Below are positions 28,909-37,951 of a stretch of 64,000 nucleotides of DNA, one piece after another. Positions within the stretch are counted from its first letter, which is position 1, and each line of letters opens with the position of its first letter. Where the stretch lies: the NCBI RefSeq assembly GCF_900172335.1, contig NZ_FWFX01000015.1, positions 38,370-102,369 on the forward strand. The letters run 5' to 3'. Origin of the DNA: Roseovarius albus (GTDB taxonomy: Bacteria > Pseudomonadota > Alphaproteobacteria > Rhodobacterales > Rhodobacteraceae). A program made the translations under genes and the position numbers. Below the pieces are notes generated by a model that made no database searches, was not told the origin of the DNA, and worked only from the letters and a program-made list of their open reading frames with translations.

Positions 28909-29412
28909 TCAGATCAACGCGTCGTGCGCCCATTGCAGCAACCCCTGCCGCTGACGCGGGCGGCAGAAAATGTCGCCGGGGTCACAATTGGCGCGGATCT
29001 GCCCGGCGTGGCGGGCAAAGGCGCGCCAGCGTTTAATCTGTATCGCGTCCGTCTGCGGCAGGCGGCGGCCCATGTAGTATCGGCAATACCACTGAAACCA
29101 GCCACGCGGGTCGGGACCGTAAATCCATCCCTTTTCTCGCCAGACTGATAAAGACTGCCGGCTTTTTACCCCAAAATAGTTGAGCGCTGGATCCGCATAG
29201 TCTGACAGCTGAGCGCCATCAAACCATTCCTGCGGGAATTCCTCCACGCTGTCATTGATATATTTCCCTTCAAAAACACCCATCTTCAGCATTTCCGCCG
29301 GGGAATATGCCGGTGAAAATGCTGACGAAAATTGTGAACCGATCGCCACTTCGAGAGTATATGAATAGCCTTTTTGAAATTTGTCATCGACTGTTATGAC
29401 GTTCTTTATCAC
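28909..29412 (-). CDS. Conserved hypothetical protein, WFQWYCRYYMGRR family
   Basis: 167 aa, GTG start with GGGGCG upstream. The central block GWFQWYCRYYMGRRLP and the C-terminal CRPRQRQGLLQWAHD are shared with a conserved family of uncharacterised proteins found in bacteria and some eukaryotes. Aromatic- and arginine-rich, soluble, no signal peptide. Function not known. Confidence 0.7.
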   Translation of the reverse strand: MIKNVITVDDKFQKGYSYTLEVAIGSQFSSAFSPAYSPAEMLKMGVFEGKYINDSVEEFPQEWFDGAQLSDYADPALNYFGVKSRQSLSVWREKGWIYGPDPRGWFQWYCRYYMGRRLPQTDAIQIKRWRAFARHAGQIRANCDPGDIFCRPRQRQGLLQWAHDALI

Positions 29413-29477
29413 AGTATGCGCCCCGTTTTGCTCTCATTAGAAATACGCCAAGGCCAATGATCTTCAAACAAAAAGAC

Positions 29478-29513
29478 TTGGGGCCAAGAGATCATCTCAT
29501 CTCTTGGCCCCAA
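29478..29513 (-). terminator. Strong intrinsic terminator
   Basis: TTGGGGCCAAGAGAT (29478-29492), loop CATCTC, ATCTCTTGGCCCCAA (29499-29513): a perfect 15-bp stem. On the minus strand it is followed by GTCTTTTTGTTT. It ends the small gene at 29582-29827. Confidence 0.88.
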
Positions 29514-29581
29514 ATGCACGGCAGCAGACGGTAACCCCGTCCAGCACATTTCTCTATTTCTGTATAAGCCCCACTAAAAAT

Positions 29582-29827
29582 TTACCCGAAGGGATTGGCA
29601 ATCAACAAATACAAACAAGTGAGCGCAACCAATTCTGTCACAGGCAGCCATGAAAGTTCTGATGGGCGTCGCCCTACCGGAACTTCTCCCCCAAGCACCT
29701 CTGGGTCTGGTGCGTCTAAAATAACTCTTGCGCCATTGCGCTCAAAACACTCGCGCGCAGACACATGATAGCCGAAGTTAAAGCGGTCACTCATACAGAG
29801 TTTACTGGTTATCTGGTTTCGAAACAT
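29582..29827 (-). CDS. Small hypothetical protein with a C-terminal membrane segment
   Basis: 81 aa. AGGAGA lies 6 nt before the ATG and a strong terminator follows the stop, so this is a well-bounded single-gene unit. Residues ~1-55 are soluble and charged; ~62-78 (VTELVALTCLYLLIANPF) are hydrophobic. I do not recognise the family. Confidence 0.65.
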   Translation of the reverse strand: MFRNQITSKLCMSDRFNFGYHVSARECFERNGARVILDAPDPEVLGGEVPVGRRPSELSWLPVTELVALTCLYLLIANPFG

Positions 29828-30279
29828 ACGTTTCTCCTAAAAAGTACACTGGATATCGAACGCGACTTATTTGCCCACCAAAATCGGCACAATTTTGACG
29901 CAGTTTGACACTTTTTCGCCACAATTCGAGGCCCAAATCCCCCTCAATACCCTAGGCGTGTCGCTTTTTGTATCCATTATTGCAACAATAATTGATCCAC
30001 TTACGTAATTACAAAGAGTTAAGCATCCATTGTTTCCTATGTTTCCTTGTTGGTAATTTATCCCGGCATGCTGAATTGTGTCATTTTCGCCTTATTTAAT
30101 TTTGATCAAACTTGGAAACGAAGTGTTTTTTTGAGCATTTTGAATTCACCATTCTGAAAACACATTAAAACACATTTTTGGTTTGCAAAGTCTGCAGACA
30201 TGTCGAAACGATTCGTATGTGGGTTGAGGGTGACGCGATAGTTAATTACCACTATGGGGCACCATAAAAAGGGATCCTG
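29828..30279. other. 452-bp AT-rich intergenic region upstream of cmk
   Basis: No supported gene. A minus-strand 87-codon frame (30106-30369) runs into cmk and has no ribosome site. A small palindrome ATTATTG-caa-CAATAAT lies at 29976-29992. The stretch is far more AT-rich than its surroundings and probably contains promoters for cmk and the divergent small gene. Confidence 0.5.
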
Positions 30280-30897
30280 ATGGCATTCACAATCGCGATT
30301 GATGGACCGGCGGCAGCTGGCAAAGGCACGCTCTCCAAGGCTTTGGCCGCCGAATTTGGATTTGCTCATATGGACACCGGTCTCCTCTACCGTGCGGCGG
30401 GGTTTCGAACGTTGAGTGGTGTGGATCCAGTAGACGCCGCGCTGGCACTGGAGCCGCAGGATATTGAAGCTGATAACCTACGCACGCCTGAGGTGGCGCA
30501 AGCGGCATCGCGCGTGGCGGCCATCCCTGAGGTGCGGCAAGCGCTAACCGACTTTCAGCGCGCCTTTGCACGGCGTGATGGTGGTGCGGTATTAGATGGG
30601 CGCGACATTGGCACGGTGATCTGCCCCGAGGCCGAAGTGAAACTGTTTGTCACAGCCACCGACGATGTACGCGCACGGCGCCGACATCAGGAATTGGTGA
30701 ACAAGGGACACGACTTGACACTTGAAGATGTGTTGACGGACCTGCAGGTGCGTGATGCACGGGACAGCGCCCGCGCCACAGCCCCGCTGAAGCCCGCCGA
30801 GGACGCGACGGTTCTGGACACGTCAGAGATGAGCATTGCCGCCGCCATTGAAGAAGCAGCTGAAATTGTACGGGCACGCATGACGCAGGTGTCTTAG
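30280..30897 (+). CDS. cmk: Cytidylate kinase
   Basis: 205 aa; phosphorylates CMP and dCMP. P-loop GPAAAGKGT (8-16), [23 protein letters not shown], and [16 protein letters not shown] near the end are family motifs. AAGGGA precedes the ATG. In many proteobacteria cmk is directly followed by rpsA; here rpsA is 7 kb downstream. The stop overlaps the convergent DUF3179 gene by 4 nt. Confidence 0.96.
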   Translation: MAFTIAIDGPAAAGKGTLSKALAAEFGFAHMDTGLLYRAAGFRTLSGVDPVDAALALEPQDIEADNLRTPEVAQAASRVAAIPEVRQALTDFQRAFARRDGGAVLDGRDIGTVICPEAEVKLFVTATDDVRARRRHQELVNKGHDLTLEDVLTDLQVRDARDSARATAPLKPAEDATVLDTSEMSIAAAIEEAAEIVRARMTQVS

Positions 30898-32267
30898 CCT
30901 TTGTAAATCTCGCTTTGCGCGCCAAGATAGCCATTCCAGGCAAACCAATAGGCAATATGACCAGCGACCCGCGGCAATTGGCGGCCATCGGGAGCGACAA
31001 GCGCATCCTCGGTGATTTGCCATTGTGTGCCATCAGCGGATTTGACCGTTTTGGTATTGCCACTGAAAGTGATGCCCTTGCGCTCATAAGCGCGTACAGT
31101 GCGGGTTTTGTCATCCCCGATCAAAACCAGCGAGCGGCCCAGCATGCCATCGTTGATCACCTTGTTTTTGCGAAACGCTTTGAGCGGCCAAGCCTTGGCC
31201 CCTCCGAATTCGCGAATGCCAAAGACATAGTCCTTTTGTCGGTGCTGGCGCTGATCGACATTGGTGGGGAACATTAGATCGGGTGACGAGAAGTAGTCTT
31301 GATACACCACCCCTGAGCCGTAATTGCGATTGTACCCTGTATTGACCGACAGAACCCGGGTTTGCGGGTTGATTTGTCGCCAATCTGCCCATGTCGTAAT
31401 TACAACAGGGCGCTGCTGCAATTCGATCCCTTTGTTCACTAATTTGCCCGAAACCGGCTTGCCCGTGAACTGGTTCCATAAAGAGTGCGTTGCACGGTCG
31501 AACATCAGTTTGTTGGAGCGATAAAGGAAGCCAGATGACCCAAAGATCAGGGGCTTCGCGCGACCTTTAACCTTTGTCTCGAATAAAATGCCTGAACCAC
31601 ACAGGGTGCAATAGGCCAAGGCGACCGGCACACCGCCAATGACCTCGTTGAACATTTCGTGCCAACCCATGATGCGCAGGGGATAGGCGCGGGTGTCACC
31701 GTTGATCGAAACGCCAAAGATTAGATCATCCTTGCGCATGTAATCGGCTTGTTTGGCCACAATCAGTTTGGGGTTGTCGAGCGATGGAATGCCATCCTTG
31801 CGCACCCCGCCCCAAGTGATTTCCTCAAGTCGAATTTTCATTCGGTCACGCTGCAGGTGGCGTGGTTTTAGGAAGACATCGAAATTGGGATCGATGCGCA
31901 GATAGATATCTCGTTTGAACTCGATCAAAGACGCCTGATGCGGGATGATCTGCGGATTGGCCTCTTGCCAGAGCATCCAGTCGAACCAATTGTCACCGGG
32001 TTTGGCTCCAGTGATTTCGTTCAGGGTTTCGACAAAATAGTTTTGCGGCAGCTGGGCAAACCGCATGGCCATGATCAGACCCGCGGCCAGATCCGGTTTC
32101 CCGCGTTTGCGAATAGCTGTGAGCGCGGCAAAGGCCCCTTCGGGTGAACTGTTGATCGTGGCTTTGAGCAGGTCAATTTCTTTGACGGCAGTTTGCGCAC
32201 TGACAACGGTGGGCAACAATGCGGATCCTGCCAGACCGGCGGTGAATTCTCGGCGGGTGAAAGTCAT
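30894..32267 (-). CDS. DUF3179 domain protein with Tat-like signal
   Basis: 457 aa from [14 protein letters not shown], chosen because it creates a twin-arginine signal (TRREF) and cleavage near VVSAQ; upstream codons to 32384 do not look coding. DUF3179 motifs: [48 protein letters not shown] CxxC pair (CTLC) is present. Exported, probably periplasmic; no activity is known for the family. Confidence 0.85.
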   Translation of the reverse strand: MTFTRREFTAGLAGSALLPTVVSAQTAVKEIDLLKATINSSPEGAFAALTAIRKRGKPDLAAGLIMAMRFAQLPQNYFVETLNEITGAKPGDNWFDWMLWQEANPQIIPHQASLIEFKRDIYLRIDPNFDVFLKPRHLQRDRMKIRLEEITWGGVRKDGIPSLDNPKLIVAKQADYMRKDDLIFGVSINGDTRAYPLRIMGWHEMFNEVIGGVPVALAYCTLCGSGILFETKVKGRAKPLIFGSSGFLYRSNKLMFDRATHSLWNQFTGKPVSGKLVNKGIELQQRPVVITTWADWRQINPQTRVLSVNTGYNRNYGSGVVYQDYFSSPDLMFPTNVDQRQHRQKDYVFGIREFGGAKAWPLKAFRKNKVINDGMLGRSLVLIGDDKTRTVRAYERKGITFSGNTKTVKSADGTQWQITEDALVAPDGRQLPRVAGHIAYWFAWNGYLGAQSEIYKG

Positions 32268-32522
32268 GAGGAAGCTCCGGCTCGATGTTGACGCCATTGT
32301 GCCGAATACAGACTTCACACGCACTAAACGTCTTGGTGATCGGCCCCAAGCAGGATCCACCCCGCCCAATTTATGATAAAACAACCCATTTTTGGACTAT
32401 ATGGGCGGGCTTTGGCGCAAATTCGCCGGTGCGTTCCTACCCAGTTGCCACTGGTCATTGATCTCGTCCAAGCTACCATTTCAGAAGTGATATCATCACG
32501 ACATTTGGAAGGGGGAGTTCAA

Positions 32523-32840
32523 ATGACCGATTCCGTTATCGAAGAAGACCTGATCATTGAGGGCAATATTAATGCCAGCAAGGGTGATCTGGATATCAAA
32601 GGCCGGGTGACCGGGAATGTGAATGCCCATGCCGTGAAGCTGCACCTGAAAGGGTCCATTGATGGGGAGCTGTCTGCGAAGATTGTCACCATCGAAGGCA
32701 AACACAAAGGCAGCGTGCAATGTGATGAGCTAACGCTGACCTCAACCTCGGACTTGAATGCCAAGGTTGCAGCCCAGACGATGACCACCGAAAACGGGGC
32801 CAAGATTGCCGGAACAGTTAAGGTGACGGGGAAACCGTAA
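32523..32840 (+). CDS. Bactofilin-family cytoskeletal protein
   Basis: 105 aa from the ATG at 32523, which has GGGGGAG 5 nt upstream; 50 in-frame codons before it are not typical. The bactofilin (DUF583) beta-helix pattern is clear: VIEEDLIIEGNINASKGDLD, KGRVTGNVNA, LHLKGSIDGELSA, KGSVQCDELTL. These polymerise without nucleotide and scaffold envelope enzymes. No peptidase (M23) partner gene is adjacent. Confidence 0.9.
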   Translation: MTDSVIEEDLIIEGNINASKGDLDIKGRVTGNVNAHAVKLHLKGSIDGELSAKIVTIEGKHKGSVQCDELTLTSTSDLNAKVAAQTMTTENGAKIAGTVKVTGKP

Positions 32841-32877
32841 AGCTTCCATATAAAATGGTTTGAGCCGTCAAATAAAA

Positions 32878-33513
32878 TTAGTAATGAATCACGCCTTCTG
32901 ACCCGAGCATTCGCTGCCATTTTGCGGCCTCGCTCGTATTTTGAGAGTATCCATATAGACCCCCAGCATAGGCGTTTGCCATGAATTGAATCGCCCCTTC
33001 AAACTTCTGCGCGGCAGATTCTTCAATCTGTTTTAGGCCAGAAACTTCATCTTTCTCGACACCTCTACCCGCAATCAACGCTAGCCCGTAACACCATTTT
33101 GCATACACGTGCCCACTAGACGCGGCTTTTTGGTATAGTGAAGCCGCCTCTTCGTAATTCTGCGATTCCCAATAACTATGGGCCAGATAGAACATTGCTT
33201 CGGGGATTTCATCATCAGCACCCTTCTTTAATCGGCGCAAAAAGCACTGATCGAACTCCTCGCTGGTCATTTCCGGAGAGTTCTTCTGATCATCAAGCCC
33301 TTGGAGTAAGTATCCAGCAATCAGCATGCCTTTGTTCGACAATCGTTCCAAGAGCTCTCGTGCCCACTCTTCAATTGAGGCAACGAGGTCATCATTGGAG
33401 CAATGCCAAGTCATTTCCAACAATTTCTGAGCTTCTTCCAACTCATATTTATCTTGAGTTTCCACCTTGATAATCTCTCCAGTAAAAATGCACTTGTAAC
33501 TTTCCGATGTCAC
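32878..33513 (-). CDS. Sel1-repeat protein
   Basis: 211 aa. The C-terminal half has at least two Sel1/TPR-like repeats (AMFYLAHSYWESQNYEEAASLYQ; YAKWCYGLALIAGRGVEKDE...). The N-terminal 80 residues are acidic and not recognised. No signal peptide. Codon use is less GC-rich than its neighbours, which could mean recent acquisition. Confidence 0.75.
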   Translation of the reverse strand: MTSESYKCIFTGEIIKVETQDKYELEEAQKLLEMTWHCSNDDLVASIEEWARELLERLSNKGMLIAGYLLQGLDDQKNSPEMTSEEFDQCFLRRLKKGADDEIPEAMFYLAHSYWESQNYEEAASLYQKAASSGHVYAKWCYGLALIAGRGVEKDEVSGLKQIEESAAQKFEGAIQFMANAYAGGLYGYSQNTSEAAKWQRMLGSEGVIHY

Positions 33514-33536
33514 AAATTGTCAACGCGATAAACACC

Positions 33537-34760
33537 TCAATTCAGCACCGCAATCGCTTCGATCTCGATCACCATATTCTCGTACACCAACGCCGGAACC
33601 GGAATGCCGGTGGTCGCAGGTCCGGGGTCAGTGTAGGACCCCGAGCGGATCAGCAGATTTTCGTGTAAAGCCTCGGCCGAGGCAGAGCCTTGGTAGAAGG
33701 TTGTGACTTTGACCACGTCATTCAGCTTTGCACCGAATTCAGCCAGAACGCGTTTGAGATTGTCCATTGCCACGCGGGTCTGGGCGACCATGTCGTCCGG
33801 GTGGATGACATTGGCCGTGCTGTCCAATGATACCTGCCCGCCGACGTGGATCACATTGTTGCACAGGGTGCCGTGTTTGTAGGGCAATTTGACAGTCCAA
33901 TCCCAATGTCCCTCGGGCCAGGAAAAGCGTTTTGTCAGGGGTTCCTCGCCCTCTTGCGCGCAAATGGCGGTGGCGGCGATTTTGGCCATCAGGCCCTGAT
34001 GCGGGAAAGACGGCACTGGTATGCCAGTTGGGGCTGGGCCGGGATCGGGGAAGTGATCGGCGCGGATGGTGGCGGATTTGGCCCAATCGTCGGCGGTGCC
34101 GTCGCCGCGGTAAAAAGTGTTAACCTTAACGACATCAGACATCCCTGCCCCTGCCGCCGCGAGCACATCACACAAACGGTCCATCATCAAAGTGGTCTGA
34201 GCGACGATATCATCTGGGGTGGCTACCGCGCCTTGCGGGGACATGGCCGACAAATCACTGGTGAACACCATTTCACCGCACCGCAGGACATGAGAAAAGG
34301 TGTTTGGCAGGTGGGGCATGTCCGGCAGGTGAAAATGCTGCTTCAGAAGCCTTTCCCCGCTTGGCGCGCGCATGGCCACGCCTTCGATCTCGGTCAGCAT
34401 ACCGGGATAGCACAGCTCAGGTAGGATGATCATGTTGATCACTGGCATGGTGTCGTGCCCGATGATCTCTGCAAGAAGATCAAACAAGCGTGCCTCGTCA
34501 TCCGCATCACCGACATAGTAGACCACAAGACGCACCAGATCTGCGAAATCTGCCCCCAGATCGTTGAGCAGGTCTGACATATAGGCCATGGAGTTGCGAC
34601 ATTGCTGGTCCAGATTGCCAAGATTGCGCACTGTGCCCTGCGCATCCAGATCCACCTGACCGCCGGTAAAGATCAGATTTCCGGCCCGCACAGCGTGGTG
34701 ATGGGTCAATTTAACCGGCCAGTTCCAGTGTTCGTCGGGAAAGCTGTATTGATGGGCCAC
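33537..34760 (-). CDS. Three-domain RidA (YjgF/YER057c/UK114) fusion protein
   Basis: 407 aa, GTG start with GGAG 7 nt upstream. Three RidA-like domains in one chain: ~5-130, ~150-267 and ~278-407. Domains 1 and 3 share an N-terminal block (HWNWPVKL / HWDWTVKL, then TGGQV / VGGQV); domain 2 is more divergent (LRCGEMVFTSDL). RidA normally is a homotrimer of ~125 aa subunits with active sites at subunit interfaces, so one chain could fold as a complete trimer. The catalytic Arg of the PARSCVEV motif is absent: the matching segments read PVINMIIL, PAPTGIPV and PATTGIPV. The C-terminal Glu motif (IEIEAIAV) is kept in domains 1 and 3 but not 2. So it is unlikely to be an archetypal imine deaminase; substrate unknown. 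It stands alone. Confidence 0.88.
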   Translation of the reverse strand: MAHQYSFPDEHWNWPVKLTHHHAVRAGNLIFTGGQVDLDAQGTVRNLGNLDQQCRNSMAYMSDLLNDLGADFADLVRLVVYYVGDADDEARLFDLLAEIIGHDTMPVINMIILPELCYPGMLTEIEGVAMRAPSGERLLKQHFHLPDMPHLPNTFSHVLRCGEMVFTSDLSAMSPQGAVATPDDIVAQTTLMMDRLCDVLAAAGAGMSDVVKVNTFYRGDGTADDWAKSATIRADHFPDPGPAPTGIPVPSFPHQGLMAKIAATAICAQEGEEPLTKRFSWPEGHWDWTVKLPYKHGTLCNNVIHVGGQVSLDSTANVIHPDDMVAQTRVAMDNLKRVLAEFGAKLNDVVKVTTFYQGSASAEALHENLLIRSGSYTDPGPATTGIPVPALVYENMVIEIEAIAVLN

Positions 34761-34842
34761 TTTGCTACTCCGTCACAGATCTTAGTCAAGATCACTGTGG
34801 CCAGAACATGTTTCAATGCAATCAAAGATTTTGCGGCACGGA

Positions 34843-34879
34843 AAGAAAAACAGGACCGCAAACGCAGCCCTGTTTTTCG
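34843..34879 (-). terminator. Terminator after the YHS gene
   Basis: AAAAACAGG (34846-34854) pairs with CCTGTTTTT (34869-34877), giving A- and T-tracts on either side. It lies 15 nt beyond the YHS-protein stop on the minus strand. Confidence 0.7.
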
Positions 34880-34893
34880 TCTTGTTCAGCAGC

Positions 34894-35382
34894 TTAAGAG
34901 GCCGCCAGTTCCGCAACCGAGATGCTCTCGATGCGTTCCCAGTTCTCATCCGCCGTGTCAGTGACACCGGCAACGTCCTTGAGGAACAGCGCGCGTGTCT
35001 GCGCGTTCAGGAACAGGAACAGCTTGCCCTCATGCACCACGAACTCGCTTGGGTCGCCGTCGAACTTCTTGCCGACCGACACGCCGTAGGAGCAAAAGCC
35101 ACCGTGTTGCGGCAGGTACTTGGCTGGATTGGCCTCAAATGCGGCTTTGTTTTCGGCGCTGGCGAAATAGTAGGACGCACCTTCATAAGCCAGACCATGT
35201 TCGGCAGAGCCATCCAAAAGCTTGCCACCGTCCAGCAGGGCAACTGGGTCTGCTCCATGCACCGCCAATGGGGCACCAGGAGCTGCGATGCCATTGCTGA
35301 CATTCAATTCATCAGCGGCAAAGGCCGGGCTGGCAACCAGAGGCAATGTGGCAATGAGGGCAGTGATCATCAGGTTCTTCAT
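34894..35382 (-). CDS. Exported YHS-domain protein
   Basis: 162 aa. Signal peptide MKNLMITALIATLPLVASPAFA; mature YHS domain with VHGADPVALLDGG...YEGASYYFASAENKAAFEANPAKYLPQHGGFCSYG (only parts quoted). YHS domains often bind metal or haem-related partners; here one Cys and several His could contribute. AAAGGAAGA precedes the ATG. Single gene, own terminator. Confidence 0.85.
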   Translation of the reverse strand: MKNLMITALIATLPLVASPAFAADELNVSNGIAAPGAPLAVHGADPVALLDGGKLLDGSAEHGLAYEGASYYFASAENKAAFEANPAKYLPQHGGFCSYGVSVGKKFDGDPSEFVVHEGKLFLFLNAQTRALFLKDVAGVTDTADENWERIESISVAELAAS

Positions 35383-35512
35383 TGGGTCTTCCTTTCATAT
35401 TGGCACCAGATCGCGGTGCGGTAAGAGAGGAAATACATGCTGTCACGAGAATTATTAGATCCAAGAATTCCAATATAATTGCAGATCGTTCAATCCTCAG
35501 AACCTTGGGTAT

Positions 35513-36406
35513 TTATGGCGCTTTCCGTGCCCGCTGTAGCAGCCAATCTCGCAGCAGTTTTGCATTGGCGGGGGCGTTGCGGCGGAGTTTGACATAAAAA
35601 TCCTGCGGCGTTTCCAGGCGGTGATGCAAGACCTGCATCAGCACGCCGCGCTCGATGAGTGGACGGGTAAGCAGCTCCCATCCCAGCACAACCCCCATGT
35701 CATCCTGTGCGGCCTGCAGGGCAATTGTGTAATTGTTGACGTGCAGCCCCTCGCCCAGAGCTCCGTTATAACCGAAAGCCTGCGTCCATTGCGGCCATGT
35801 GGTCCAGGTTTGGTCTTCGGCGTGGAGCTGAATCAGTGGAACATTGGCAAGATCGGATAGATCTTTGATCCCGTGCTGCGCAGCAAAGTTTGGGCTGGCT
35901 AAAGCGATGATATGGTCCTTGAACAAAGATTGGCAGGCCCCGCTATCGCGGCTCATATTAGCATAGCGCACGATCAGGTCACAATCATCTGCGGGCTGGG
36001 GGGCATCGGTGACCTGTTGGGTGACCACCACATGCCCATGGGCACGCCAGAACTTGGCCAAAGCTGGGGTGAGCCAAAGCGAGGAAACCGCCGTTGTGGC
36101 ACGGATTGTGACGCCTTTCAAAGCTGCGCTTTCGCGGATGTGCTGCACCGCCTCAGACATCTCCCCCAACCCCCTCTGCACAGCAAGAAACAACGTCTTG
36201 CCGGTGTCAGTCAATTCGACGCCGCGTTGGTGTCGGTGAAAGAGTGTTTGGCCAAGCTCTTGTTCTAAAGATTTAATTTGGTGGCTAACGGCAGCGGGCG
36301 TGACATTTAGTTCAGTCGCTGCGGCCTTGAACCCAACGTGCCTTGCTGCTGCTTCGAAACTGGCCAACGCACTTAGTGAAGGTAAGCCATAGTGTTTGTT
36401 AGCCAT
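35513..36406 (-). CDS. LysR-family transcriptional regulator
   Basis: 297 aa from MANKHYGLPSL; 17 upstream codons lack a ribosome site. Winged HTH at ~10-65 (AARHVGFKAAATELNVTPAAVSHQIKSLEQ), effector domain after. The N-terminus is of the GcvA/AmpR subtype (SLSALASFEAAARHV). It is divergent from the 2OG oxygenase gene (155 nt between), which it probably controls. AATTCGAATT at 36490-36499 lies in the shared region. Confidence 0.88.
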   Translation of the reverse strand: MANKHYGLPSLSALASFEAAARHVGFKAAATELNVTPAAVSHQIKSLEQELGQTLFHRHQRGVELTDTGKTLFLAVQRGLGEMSEAVQHIRESAALKGVTIRATTAVSSLWLTPALAKFWRAHGHVVVTQQVTDAPQPADDCDLIVRYANMSRDSGACQSLFKDHIIALASPNFAAQHGIKDLSDLANVPLIQLHAEDQTWTTWPQWTQAFGYNGALGEGLHVNNYTIALQAAQDDMGVVLGWELLTRPLIERGVLMQVLHHRLETPQDFYVKLRRNAPANAKLLRDWLLQRARKAP

Positions 36407-36561
36407 TGTATCTTCGATCCTTAAAATTAGCGCTCTGCATAGCGCACAACAAGACACGCAATCAAGTTTTGAATTACTTTAAATAAGCCAATTCGAATTT
36501 TATTGACGTTGCCCGATACCCGTTTTGAACGCATGTCTGCCCCAACTGACTGGAGAGTGAT

Positions 36562-37557
36562 ATGACCCAATCCGCCCTTGCCCAACTTGACGATTCCTTG
36601 CGCGCCACACGCCAATCTTTTGACAGCATCCCGGTAGTGGATGTGGCCCCCCTGCTGGATGGCAGCGACAAGATGAAAGTCGCCAAGGAAATCCGCTGGG
36701 CGCTGGCCAACGCAGGTTTCATGTATGTACAGAACCACGGTGTTGCGGCAGAAAAACTCGACAATGCTTTTACCCAGACCAAAGCGTTTTTTGATCTGCC
36801 CTTGGAAGAGAAGATGAAGCTGCACGTCAGCAAATCGGGCACAGCGCTGCGCGGCTATATTGAGATGTTTGGGGAAAACACCGACCCAACCAAGACCAAA
36901 GACCTAAAAGAGTGCTTTGATCTGGGGCCAGAGACACCCGGCGACACCACGCCATTTTTTGGTGCGAACCAGTGGCCCGCCGATCTGCCAGAGTTTCGGG
37001 CGGCGATCTATGGCTATCATGAAGATATGAAACAGCTGTCAGGTAGCTTACTGCGTGGGATCGCCCTGTCGCTGGATCTGGACGAGAGGTTCTTTGAGCC
37101 TAAGATGCAGAACCCGATCAGCATTCAGCGCTTGCTGCATTATCCGCCACAGACCGGCAAGATTGATGAAAGCGTGATGGGCATTGGCGCGCATACTGAC
37201 TACGGCAACTTGACCATTCTGGCGCAGGATGATGTCGGCGGGTTGCAGGTAATGAACCGCGATGGCGATTGGGTGCAAGGCCCGCCGATTCCGGGCATGT
37301 TTGTCATTAACATCGGCGATCTGGTGCAGCGCCTGACCAATGATGTCTATCTGGCGAACCTGCACCGGGTGGTGAACACCTCTGGTCGCGAGCGCTATTC
37401 GATCCCGTTCTTTATTGACGCGGATTACGATGCGGATTTCGCTCCTCTCCCAAGCTGTGTGACACCCGAAAATCCGGCGAAGTACGAAGCCGTCACCTGC
37501 GGCAAACACAAGTTCGGCCGTTTCCTGGAAAGCTTTCCGCATCTGGCGGCGCGGTAG
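36562..37557 (+). CDS. 2-oxoglutarate/Fe(II) oxygenase, isopenicillin-N-synthase family
   Basis: 331 aa. The iron triad and 2OG arginine are visible: H211 and D213 (GAHTDYGNLTIL), H268 (ANLHRVVN), R278 (RYSIPFF). The DIOX_N region (IPVVDVAPLLDG; GFMYVQNHGV) starts the protein. GGAGAG precedes the ATG. Substrate unknown: relatives act on small acids or secondary metabolites. Divergent LysR suggests induced expression. Confidence 0.9.
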   Translation: MTQSALAQLDDSLRATRQSFDSIPVVDVAPLLDGSDKMKVAKEIRWALANAGFMYVQNHGVAAEKLDNAFTQTKAFFDLPLEEKMKLHVSKSGTALRGYIEMFGENTDPTKTKDLKECFDLGPETPGDTTPFFGANQWPADLPEFRAAIYGYHEDMKQLSGSLLRGIALSLDLDERFFEPKMQNPISIQRLLHYPPQTGKIDESVMGIGAHTDYGNLTILAQDDVGGLQVMNRDGDWVQGPPIPGMFVINIGDLVQRLTNDVYLANLHRVVNTSGRERYSIPFFIDADYDADFAPLPSCVTPENPAKYEAVTCGKHKFGRFLESFPHLAAR

Positions 37558-37951
37558 GGATATATTACGCGAAGGGCCACGCCCGACACTGGGTGGACGT
37601 TAGGGGCATTTGATGCCTTCGAAACGCCCACTCAAGCCCGCCATTTGTGCAGCAAATAACGTAACGGAAACACCCTCCCATGAGGAGGGTCGGCCGTGGT
37701 CCGGCCCTGCGGCCCGGACTAACATCTCCTTGCAGGCGTCAAAGCCCTTATATTTCGGCTTGAAACATAGGGCGGAACCCTTTATGAGCAGCCCTGTCGA
37801 CAAGGCGGGAAACGCCGCGAAATAAAGAGATCGAGCAGGGTCGGAGCCTCCGGCCCTCTTTGTTTTGTGTTCCGTCTGACCAATGAAACCCCAAGACCGG
37901 CGGAGACAACCGCGCGGCCCGAAACAAAACTAGTTAGGAAACAGACGCCAC
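37558..37951 (+). other. Structured 394-bp leader region of rpsA
   Basis: No gene (a 71-codon frame at 37610-37825 lacks support). Several hairpins: ACCCTCC-catga-GGAGGGT (~37673-37690), GTCCGGCC-ctgc-GGCCCGGAC just after, and AGGGTCGG-agcct-CCGGCCCT at 37837-37857 followed by CTTTGTTTTG, which looks like a terminator or attenuator 94 nt before the rpsA ATG. The rpsA ribosome site itself is weak (AGGA 11 nt away), as expected if S1 controls its own translation. Confidence 0.6.

Noticed and set aside
30106..30369. 87-codon minus-strand frame before cmk
   Set aside because: Overlaps the cmk start, lacks a ribosome site and any familiar motif.
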